Positions 34,988 through 41,332 of a DNA stretch of 41,332 bases are shown piece by piece. The notes beneath the pieces are model-generated. The model did no database searches. It was not told where the DNA came from and saw nothing but the letters and a program-made list of their open reading frames with translations. Every line of letters begins with the position of its first letter. Positions within the stretch are counted from its first letter, which is position 1. The position numbers and the translations under genes are program-made. The stretch is taken from positions 9,833 through 51,164 of the forward strand of contig PLML01000160.1 of assembly GCA_003141525.1 (NCBI GenBank), given 5' to 3'. This stretch comes from Bacteroidales bacterium. GTDB lineage: Bacteria; Bacteroidota; Bacteroidia; Bacteroidales; VadinHA17.

Positions 34988-36025
34988 TTGGAAAAAATAA
35001 TAATTAATACACCGGGCTTCAGATCTGAAATACTGGTAGGTGAGAGATGGGAAGCATTATCCGGTCTGCTTCCTGAAAAAGGAGTGGTGATTATTACCGA
35101 TGATAATGTAAACCAGCTATATGGCAGCAGATTTCCTAAACTTCCTGTTTTATCCCTGTCACCGGGAGAAGGAAGTAAAAAACTGGAAGTAATTGAATAT
35201 CTGGCAGAACAGCTCCTTAAAGCAGGAATAGACCGCTCAGGTTTTATTCTTGCGATAGGAGGTGGGGTGGTTTGTGACATTGCCGGTTTTCTTGCGGCAG
35301 TCTATATGAGGGGCATCAGGTGCGGATATATCTCTTCTACTTTATTATCGCAGGTTGATGCCAGTACCGGTGGCAAAAATGGCGTTAACCTGGGAGGTAC
35401 TAAAAATATACTGGGTACTATCAGGCAGCCTGAGTTCGTGATCTGTGATCCTGAAATGCTACAGACTCTTCCCGAGCAGGAATATTTATCAGGGCTTGCT
35501 GAACTGATTAAAACAGCGGTCATTGGTGATAAAGAGTTATTTGAGCATATTGAAAGCAGTTTTGATGAAATCATGGCGAGGAAATCAGACCTGCTGACTC
35601 TGCTGGTAGCTAAATCAGTGAGATTTAAAGGATTGGTTGTAACAGAAGATGAAAAAGAGAAAGGTTTGAGGAGGATACTTAATTTTGGTCATACTTTCGG
35701 GCATGCTGTTGAGTTGCAAAAAGCTGTGAAACATGGCTTTGCAGTAGCATCTGGAATTGAACTTGCAACTGAATTTTCTTTCGAAAAAAGATACATCAGC
35801 CTTGAAGAAAAAGAGAGGATAATTAGTCTGCTAGACAGATTTAATCTGATTGACAGGCTTGATATATCAAATGATCAGATGGCGAAGCTTGTCCGTCATG
35901 ACAAAAAGAAAACAGGTACGGATATTCATTTTGTTTTTACGCAAGGCATTGGCAAAGCTATATCTGAAAAAGTACCTGTTGATGACGTGCTCGGTTTTTA
36001 TAAAAGATTCAGAGATAAAAAATAG
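34988..36025 (+). CDS. aroB: 3-dehydroquinate synthase (TTG start)
   Basis: Second shikimate step; NAD-dependent, metal-containing cyclisation of DAHP to 3-dehydroquinate. 345 residues, about the normal size. Seen: IITDDNVNQLYG, GEGSKKLEVIEYL, the Rossmann motif LAIGGGVVCDIAGFLAA, LLSQVDASTGGKNGVNL, and the metal-binding Glu/His in SGLAELIKTAVI and LNFGHTFGHAVE. The reading frame has a stop at 34976 and no ATG before the GGGVV region, so translation almost surely starts at the TTG at 34988. The stop is four bases before aroC, so the two form an operon. Confidence 0.95.
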   Translation: MEKIIINTPGFRSEILVGERWEALSGLLPEKGVVIITDDNVNQLYGSRFPKLPVLSLSPGEGSKKLEVIEYLAEQLLKAGIDRSGFILAIGGGVVCDIAGFLAAVYMRGIRCGYISSTLLSQVDASTGGKNGVNLGGTKNILGTIRQPEFVICDPEMLQTLPEQEYLSGLAELIKTAVIGDKELFEHIESSFDEIMARKSDLLTLLVAKSVRFKGLVVTEDEKEKGLRRILNFGHTFGHAVELQKAVKHGFAVASGIELATEFSFEKRYISLEEKERIISLLDRFNLIDRLDISNDQMAKLVRHDKKKTGTDIHFVFTQGIGKAISEKVPVDDVLGFYKRFRDKK

Positions 36026-36029
36026 CATT

Positions 36030-37019
36030 ATGAATTCATTTGGAATCGTTTTCAGAGTAACTATCTTCGGTGAATCGCATGGTCCCGCGATAGGAGTGAT
36101 TATAGACGGGTGTCCCCCAGGAATTGCAGTTAAAACCGATGATTTTATTCCGGATCTTAAAAGACGGCAAAGCGGGAGCAGAGGAACTACCAGGCGTCAG
36201 GAACCTGATTTGCCTGAAATACTAAGTGGTGTTTTCGATGGAGTAACGACTGGTGCTCCTGTTGCTTTGATAACAAAGAACAGTGATAAAATTTCTTCAG
36301 ATTACGACGAATTTAAAAATATTCCGCGACCTGGTCATGCAGATTTTGTCTCAAATGTAAAGCATTCCGGTTTTTCAGACATGCGCGGAAGCGGTCATTT
36401 TTCGGGCAGGATTACCTGGGGCCTTGTAGCTGCCGGTGTTTTGGCAAAAAAGATAAACGGGTCAACTGATATAAATGCAAAGCTTATCTCTGCAGGAGGT
36501 TCTGCTGATATTGAGAAGGCAATTAATGACGCTATTGCATCAAATGATACTATCGGTGGAATTATTGAATGCAGGATTAAAAAACCCTCGTTGGCAATTG
36601 GTGAACCATTCTTTTATTCGTTTGAATCAGCAGTGAGCCACATGATCTTTTCAATTCCTGCAATTAAGGGTATTGAATTTGGCAGAGGATTCGCTGCTGC
36701 AGCAATGAAAGGTTCAGAGCATAATGATCCATTTATTAATAACAACGGTAAAACTGCGACTAATAATGCAGGTGGTATTAATGGCGGAATTACAAACGGG
36801 AATGAAATCATATTCAGAATTGTGGTTAAACCGACCTCCTCAACCGGAGTCGATCAAACGACGCTTAATTTTAAAACCAGTGAAATGACGACCCTCAGGG
36901 TGAAAGGCAGACATGATACCTGTATTGCTTTAAGGATGCCGGTTATAGTCGAAGCTGCCACCGCAATTGCTATGGCAGATCTTATACTCATTGACAGGGG
37001 GATCCATGGGGAGCGATGA
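36030..37019 (+). CDS. aroC: chorismate synthase
   Basis: Last shikimate step: EPSP to chorismate with reduced FMN. 329 residues from the ATG at 36030, short against the usual 350-390. The N-terminal motif GIVFRVTIFGESHGPAIG is standard; RRQSGSRGTTRRQEPD, SGVFDGVTTGAPVALIT, RPGHADFV, FSGRITWG and SAVSHMIFSIPAIKGIEFG follow. The middle, NAKLISAGGSADIEKAINDAIASN, seems to lack about 25 residues relative to typical enzymes (a region around 165-190). Active-site regions are intact. It follows aroB by four bases. Confidence 0.95.
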   Translation: MNSFGIVFRVTIFGESHGPAIGVIIDGCPPGIAVKTDDFIPDLKRRQSGSRGTTRRQEPDLPEILSGVFDGVTTGAPVALITKNSDKISSDYDEFKNIPRPGHADFVSNVKHSGFSDMRGSGHFSGRITWGLVAAGVLAKKINGSTDINAKLISAGGSADIEKAINDAIASNDTIGGIIECRIKKPSLAIGEPFFYSFESAVSHMIFSIPAIKGIEFGRGFAAAAMKGSEHNDPFINNNGKTATNNAGGINGGITNGNEIIFRIVVKPTSSTGVDQTTLNFKTSEMTTLRVKGRHDTCIALRMPVIVEAATAIAMADLILIDRGIHGER

Positions 37020-37065
37020 TTGCCCCCCAACCCCCCTTTAGAGGGAAGGCCGCGAAGCGGCCAGG
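37020..37065. repeat. CCCCTTTAGGGG-family element, copy 3
   Basis: CCCCCCAACCCCCCTTTAGA then GGGAAGGCCGCGAAGCGGCC. GGCCGC-GAA-GCGGCC (37048-37062) is a perfect hairpin. Read on the minus strand, it has the same order of parts (GCCGCTTCGCGGC, then TAAAGGGG) as the element at 11178-11206. It sits between convergent aroC and tilS. Confidence 0.7.
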
Positions 37066-37080
37066 AGCCATAAAAGGCAC

Positions 37081-38445
37081 TTATTTTACCGGTTTGATTA
37101 TTAACGCTTTTCTTTTTGATTTAATAAGAAGTCCTTTTTTTGTTGATTTGGTTATTTTAAACCTGTCATCAATCCTGTCGCCGATTATCCATACAATTTT
37201 TCCATCTGATTCAAGGATAAAAATATTTTCCTTGTCAAATCTTGAATACTTTTTGTCGATAAAATAATCACTTAGTTTTTTCTTCTGTTTCATTCCCAGC
37301 GGAAAAAAATGATCTCCCGCTTTCCATTTTCTAATTATCATCGGGAAAGTCACTTTTTGAGAATCGATACAGGCAATATGAGAATCGGATGGGATTTCAA
37401 ATGTTTCGGTGATTCTGACATTTCTTACTGATAAAATACCAGGGAAAGTACATAATAACTCTTCGTTTTTAATGATATACCGGGTTTCATTTCTGATTTC
37501 ATCATAAGAGACAATTATTTCCTTTCTGTTTTTAATTATTCTATGGGTATCGGTAATGATCTGGCCGCCTGTTTTACCCTCGATTACTTTCATAAGATCA
37601 ATTAACAAAGCTTTAGTTATCCCGTATGGCCTGAACAATTCAAATAATACGGCTTTTTTATGTAAAAAAGTCCTTAACTGACTGATATTAAAAGTGATGA
37701 ATTGTTCTTTTTCTTCTGAGATACTTTCCTTTAACCGCACTATATATTCAGATACAATTTCATTTAGTCCGGAGAATCTTTCGGCAGTCTCATTGAGTGT
37801 TAATTCAATGGAAGGATTGATCTCTTTGAGGACTGGTATTACCAGATGTCTTATTTTATTTCTGCTATATTTTGTATCTGCATTTGATTTGTCTTCACGA
37901 AAAATAATTTTATGGTGGTTCCTGTAAGTTAAAATATCCTGTCTGGTGGCGAATAGCAACGGCCGGATGATCTTGTTACTTAAAGGTTTCATTCCGGTCA
38001 TTCCTGTCAGTCCTGTTCCTCGTATGAGGTTAATTAAAAGAGTCTCAATATTATCATTAAGGTTATGGGCAACGGCAATTGAATCGTATCCGTTTTTCAT
38101 TCTGATCTCTTCAAACCAGTTGTATCTCAGATCCCTCGCGGCCATCTGAACTGATAATCTGTTCTTTTTTGCAAAAGATTTTGTTTCGAAGCGGGTGGTA
38201 TAGAATGGAATATGATGATCAGATGCAAATTGACGCACCATATCCTCATCTTTATCGGATTCACTTGCTCTCAGGGAGAAGTTGCAATGAGCAATACCTA
38301 TTTTATAATCCTGTTGGTGAAACAGGTAAGCCATTACCATTGAATCAATGCCACCGCTGACCGCCAGAAGAATTTTGTCGCCAGGTTTTATCAGGTTGTT
38401 TTCAGAAATGAACCTTTTAAACTCATCAATCATGTTATGTTCCAT
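37081..38445 (-). CDS. tilS: tRNA(Ile)-lysidine synthase
   Basis: Modifies C34 of a tRNA-Ile(CAU) anticodon to lysidine using ATP and lysine, an essential decoding step. 454 residues. The N-terminal PP-loop SGGIDS (S30-S35) in ILLAVSGGIDSMVMAYL and HNLNDNIETLLINLIRGTGLTGMTGM are diagnostic. The C-terminal region (about 350-450) has the TilS C-domain with VTFPMIIRKWKAGDHFFPLGM. Two start codons are possible (ATG at 38445 or 12 bases later). It lies 64 bases after the peroxiredoxin stop with a strong terminator between, so it may have its own promoter. Confidence 0.94.
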   Translation of the reverse strand: MEHNMIDEFKRFISENNLIKPGDKILLAVSGGIDSMVMAYLFHQQDYKIGIAHCNFSLRASESDKDEDMVRQFASDHHIPFYTTRFETKSFAKKNRLSVQMAARDLRYNWFEEIRMKNGYDSIAVAHNLNDNIETLLINLIRGTGLTGMTGMKPLSNKIIRPLLFATRQDILTYRNHHKIIFREDKSNADTKYSRNKIRHLVIPVLKEINPSIELTLNETAERFSGLNEIVSEYIVRLKESISEEKEQFITFNISQLRTFLHKKAVLFELFRPYGITKALLIDLMKVIEGKTGGQIITDTHRIIKNRKEIIVSYDEIRNETRYIIKNEELLCTFPGILSVRNVRITETFEIPSDSHIACIDSQKVTFPMIIRKWKAGDHFFPLGMKQKKKLSDYFIDKKYSRFDKENIFILESDGKIVWIIGDRIDDRFKITKSTKKGLLIKSKRKALIIKPVK

Positions 38446-38463
38446 TGAGATGTAAAAATAGAA

Positions 38464-38490
38464 AAAGGTATCCTTTCAGAGGATACCTTT
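38464..38490 (-). terminator. intrinsic terminator of the peroxiredoxin gene
   Basis: A perfect ten-base inverted repeat, AAAGGTATCC and GGATACCTTT, around a seven-base loop, followed on the minus strand by TTTTTC. It lies 20 bases after the peroxiredoxin stop and 19 before the tilS start. Confidence 0.8.
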
Positions 38491-38509
38491 CATTTAAATT
38501 CTGAATAAT

Positions 38510-39142
38510 TTATCGTTTTGAGAGATAATCAGCAACACTTTGCTGGGTTTCCTTCATCGCCTTATCTCCCTTGTGCCAATCTGCGGGACAAACTTCCCCG
38601 TTTTCCTCAAAAAACTGCAATGCATCTACCATTCTCAGCGTTTCTGAAACACTTCTGCCCAAAGGCATATCATTTACAGTCTGATGTCTTACAATCCCTT
38701 TTTTGTCAATCAGAAATAATCCTCTGTATGCCCTGGGGTCACCTTTGAATTTAATATCTCCATCTTCTGAATAATCATATTCCCCGGCCAGAACATCATA
38801 ATTTTCTGAAATAGTTTTTGAAAGGTCCGAGACAATGGGGTATTTCACACCCCTGATCCCGCCCTGGTTTAATTCAGTCTGAAGCCATTTCCAGTGAGAG
38901 AATTTTGAATCGACCGAGCATGCAACAACTGCAACATTCCTTTCATCGAACTCCTTTAATCTTTCCTGAAATGCAAGAAGCTCTGTGGGGCATACAAATG
39001 TAAAATCGGCTGGGTAGAAGAAGAATAAAACATATTTTTTCCCAAGGTATTGCTCAATTGAGAATCCTTCCACAAATTCACCGCCGTTTACCACTGCAGC
39101 AGCAGAAAATGCAGGTGCTTTTTTTCCAACTAAAACAGCCAT
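38510..39142 (-). CDS. 2-Cys peroxiredoxin (AhpC/Prx1 type)
   Basis: Thiol peroxidase of 210 residues. The peroxidatic Cys is C51 in FFYPADFTFVCPTELLAF; the resolving Cys is near residue 185 in EVCPADWHKGDKAM. The GGIRG stretch near residue 115 stands where the GGLG motif of overoxidation-sensitive members lies, but no YF motif is seen at the C-terminus, so it may be resistant to overoxidation. It lies downstream of the POTRA barrel gene on the same strand, with a palindrome ATCCTTTAAAGGAT in the gap. Confidence 0.94.
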   Translation of the reverse strand: MAVLVGKKAPAFSAAAVVNGGEFVEGFSIEQYLGKKYVLFFFYPADFTFVCPTELLAFQERLKEFDERNVAVVACSVDSKFSHWKWLQTELNQGGIRGVKYPIVSDLSKTISENYDVLAGEYDYSEDGDIKFKGDPRAYRGLFLIDKKGIVRHQTVNDMPLGRSVSETLRMVDALQFFEENGEVCPADWHKGDKAMKETQQSVADYLSKR

Positions 39143-39176
39143 TTTTTAAGATTTAATTTAACATTAATAAACATTC

Positions 39177-39190
39177 ATCCTTTAAAGGAT
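39177..39190. promoter_or_regulatory. perfect 14-base palindrome upstream of peroxiredoxin
   Basis: ATCCTTTAAAGGAT is a perfect dyad, centred 42 bases before the peroxiredoxin ATG. It could be an operator for a dimeric regulator such as a peroxide sensor; a role in ending transcription of the upstream gene is less likely because no spacer loop or T run follows. Confidence 0.35.
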
Positions 39191-39215
39191 TACAAACTAA
39201 AGGCTGTTTTGTTCA

Positions 39216-41156
39216 TTACCGGTATGGAATAACAGCGGGTGGGCCAGGTTCAAAATTTGCGGGGCGTAAAAGTTGTTCTCCTGAAACAATAATGGGTGAG
39301 ATTGTTGAATATCCGGGAGGGTTTGGAAAATAACCTATCCTTATCTGCAGGGTATTAAATACCATGTTGTCATTCCTGATCCTGATACCCACTCCAATGC
39401 TTGAAAGTGCGCAACCTCTTCCTAATATTTCATTTGTACCGGAAAGAAATGCCAGATCAGTAAAACCGAAGAATGCAAATCTGAAACCGTACAGATTAAT
39501 TGGGCTGAACAATACAGATTCAAGGCTTACTGATAGTCTTTGGGTTCCGTTTATAGAATCATTTTTAAATCCCGAGAATCCGTTATCAGTAGTAAATTTC
39601 AGGAATTCATTTGTATATCTGTTAAAACCTCTTGTATATTGAAAATAAACAAAGTTCCTGATCTTGGAATTTCCAAGATTTATAAGGTTTGAAAAATAGT
39701 TCATTCCGAGAGATAAAATTCCTTGTTCGGTTTGATTTTTATTTAAATATGTCGATAATCCGGCATAGGTATAAAAATAACCAAGGGCTTTAACAGACTT
39801 GGCAAATGATACTTCACCGCCAAGGTATGTTCTCTGCTTGAATTCATTAAATTCTCTTCCTGTTGTGATCTTGAATAAGGCGCCATATGGGATATCCTCG
39901 GTGCGGCCATAACTATAGATGAGGTTGGTTTTGGTGTATTTTTGTATTGAAAAAGCCGCAGATCCCAGAAAAATTTTGTATTTCTGGAGGTTATAAAAAG
40001 ACTCGGGCAGAATAAAGGGGTGATCGAATACATTATTAATGGTATAACGTGCACCAATAATAATTCTTGACACTGCCTCTTTGTTAATCAAAAATGACCT
40101 TGATAGCCAGTAATCCTGTAAATTGTATTTCAGCGGCGCCGGAACCGGAAGAGTATCAAGATTTGCAGAAGTGTACATCTGTCTTATAGAAATCCCTCCG
40201 GCATATTTTGTAGTAGAACTGACCAGCTTGCGACTTAAGTCGAATCCGTATGTTTTTTCTCCAAGTCCATTAAGATAATATACATTCAGGTTTATAAAAG
40301 ATTTTGCAATATTATCAGCAAGATAGTGCACTCCAAATCCTGGTGAATCCGGCGTAGTGTTATTATAAGGAATATCGATCCCAAATTCATGTCCCATTCC
40401 GAAAATGTTTTTATCAAAAATGGAAACAGAACCACATTTTAGCCCTTTGTAGGTATAAGTGCCGCCAAGAGAATAAACATCCCTCGTGTAAACTACAATA
40501 TCGGCTTCTTCATCAGATACCGGAACTACAATTATTCTGGCATCATCGATGAAAGGAAGTTGCCTTAAAATTCTCTCGTTATCGCTTAGTGTCAAAGGAG
40601 ATATTTTATCACCTTCTGAAAAAAGAAGGTTTTTTCTTATAATATTTTCATTTGTATTGAATTGGGTCTTATTTAATATTTTTTCAATCTTATCAGGATT
40701 ATTTGAAGATGGATTATTAATATCGGCTCCGAAAACATTAAGCCTTTGTATAAAAATTTTTCTGATCTTTTTACCTGAATATTCAATATAACTGGCATCA
40801 CTTGTTCCTGTGAATTGTTTCTTATAAATTGTGTCTGGCCGAACGACAATAAAATTATAAAGTCTTTTCGTAAGTTGATTCTTTGAGGCTCTCGCTTTCA
40901 GTGTATCGAAGAATACCAGATTTTTATCTTTGACCGGAATAGGGGCAGGGATTGTTGATGAGTGAACGATTGACAATGTTCCACCTGAAAAAAGAGATAT
41001 ATCTTCTCTGATTTTAGCAATAATATCGGTGGAAATTTTTTTTAACGTGTCGTTTTCTGTACGATTTTGCGGATATGCAATATTACAAAATAAGAGTAGG
41101 GCCATAAAAATCCATGGCCTCAGGCAACTCCTGTATATTCTCAGTATTTTGCACAT
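39216..41156 (-). CDS. outer membrane protein with POTRA-like domain and C-terminal beta-barrel (Omp85-like)
   Basis: 646 residues. A signal peptide (PWIFMALLLFCNIAYPQ, after a long basic start) could begin at M1 or M18. A disordered segment (about 35-130) precedes a POTRA-like unit (about 130-220: RKIFIQRLNVFGAD, then LLFSEGDKISPLTL, ERILRQLPFIDDARI and VVYTRDVYSLGG), the usual surface-antigen/POTRA pattern. The remaining 400 residues are alternating strands rich in aromatic residues and Gly, ending VIPYR, consistent with a 16-stranded barrel. Single POTRA repeats are fewer than in BamA (five), so it is a different Omp85-type protein; a role in lipid or protein export is open. Its ATG shares one base with the upstream gene's stop. 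Confidence 0.82.
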   Translation of the reverse strand: MCKILRIYRSCLRPWIFMALLLFCNIAYPQNRTENDTLKKISTDIIAKIREDISLFSGGTLSIVHSSTIPAPIPVKDKNLVFFDTLKARASKNQLTKRLYNFIVVRPDTIYKKQFTGTSDASYIEYSGKKIRKIFIQRLNVFGADINNPSSNNPDKIEKILNKTQFNTNENIIRKNLLFSEGDKISPLTLSDNERILRQLPFIDDARIIVVPVSDEEADIVVYTRDVYSLGGTYTYKGLKCGSVSIFDKNIFGMGHEFGIDIPYNNTTPDSPGFGVHYLADNIAKSFINLNVYYLNGLGEKTYGFDLSRKLVSSTTKYAGGISIRQMYTSANLDTLPVPAPLKYNLQDYWLSRSFLINKEAVSRIIIGARYTINNVFDHPFILPESFYNLQKYKIFLGSAAFSIQKYTKTNLIYSYGRTEDIPYGALFKITTGREFNEFKQRTYLGGEVSFAKSVKALGYFYTYAGLSTYLNKNQTEQGILSLGMNYFSNLINLGNSKIRNFVYFQYTRGFNRYTNEFLKFTTDNGFSGFKNDSINGTQRLSVSLESVLFSPINLYGFRFAFFGFTDLAFLSGTNEILGRGCALSSIGVGIRIRNDNMVFNTLQIRIGYFPNPPGYSTISPIIVSGEQLLRPANFEPGPPAVIPYR

Positions 41157-41332
41157 CAGGTTTCTTGAGGATCGCTCATCAACACATCATCAGAATTAAA
41201 CTGAAATCCAAGCCGCTTTCCTGTAATAACCCTTGAGTGTTGTATTTTCGCTTCAGCCTGACCTACAGTAGCAATTTTAACTGTATCGTATGGCGGCACA
41301 AGCAGATCAAATTCAAGTGCATATTGAATTGC
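41156..41332 (-). CDS. C-terminal end of an unrecognised gene, cut by window edge
   Basis: An open frame enters from the right edge and gives 58 residues ending KRLGFQFNSDDVLMSDPQET before a TGA whose A is also the A of the next gene's ATG (TGATG, positions 41158-41154). This tight overlap shows that it is a real gene, translationally coupled to the POTRA barrel gene. The sequence (LLVPPYDTVKIATVGQAEAK and onward) does not let me name a family. Confidence 0.55.
   Translation of the reverse strand, partial: AIQYALEFDLLVPPYDTVKIATVGQAEAKIQHSRVITGKRLGFQFNSDDVLMSDPQET

Overview
This window looks like an ordinary stretch of chromosome from a member of the Bacteroidota, probably an anaerobic or microaerobic Bacteroidales-like lineage. 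The signs are a large exported protein ending in a gliding-motility/CHU_C-type (type IX secretion, type B) C-terminal domain, a LytTR response regulator, TAnnTTTG-type -7 promoter boxes, few Shine-Dalgarno sites, and rubrerythrin together with pyruvate phosphate dikinase and ATP-dependent PEP carboxykinase. There is no phage, insertion sequence, CRISPR array, rRNA or tRNA that I can support. Nearly all genes belong to well known families.

Layout. 1-5175: RND efflux operon (TolC-like channel cut by the window edge, lipoprotein adaptor, HAE1-type pump). 5483-8232: LytTR regulator, class III aminotransferase and an overlapping secreted protein of unknown function. 8361-8879: a degenerate receiver domain with a C-terminal membrane anchor. 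9104-11149: HtpG. 11298-16863: membrane-anchored protein of unknown function, class I aminotransferase, nitroreductase plus rubrerythrin, LemA plus M48 protease, PlsY. 16918-24791: pckA, ppdK, a XerD-type recombinase, aroQ and pyk. 24840-32264: a possibly frameshifted small gene, the T9SS-type exported protein, a TPR protein and a soluble hybrid histidine kinase. 32326-39142: nth, ABC-F ATPase, aroB-aroC, tilS, peroxiredoxin. 39216-41332: a POTRA/beta-barrel outer-membrane protein overlapping by one base the end of an unrecognised gene.

How genes fit together. pckA, ppdK and pyk interconvert oxaloacetate, PEP and pyruvate. aroB, aroQ and aroC belong to the shikimate pathway, which consumes PEP. 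The stress and redox set (HtpG, LemA/M48, rubrerythrin, nitroreductase, peroxiredoxin) fits an anaerobe that meets oxygen. The envelope set is the RND pump, the T9SS-type protein and the POTRA barrel.

Most unusual signals. (1) A run of nine G inside the exported T9SS-type gene, placed so that a one-base slip in either direction removes the C-terminal sorting domain. (2) Several families of intergenic palindromes sorted by context: a CCCCTTTAGGGG family between convergent genes and an AACCACAAAGG family, carrying TAnnTTTG boxes, between divergent genes. (3) A receiver-like, membrane-anchored protein lacking the phospho-acceptor aspartate. I see no strong evidence for a wholly new multi-gene system.
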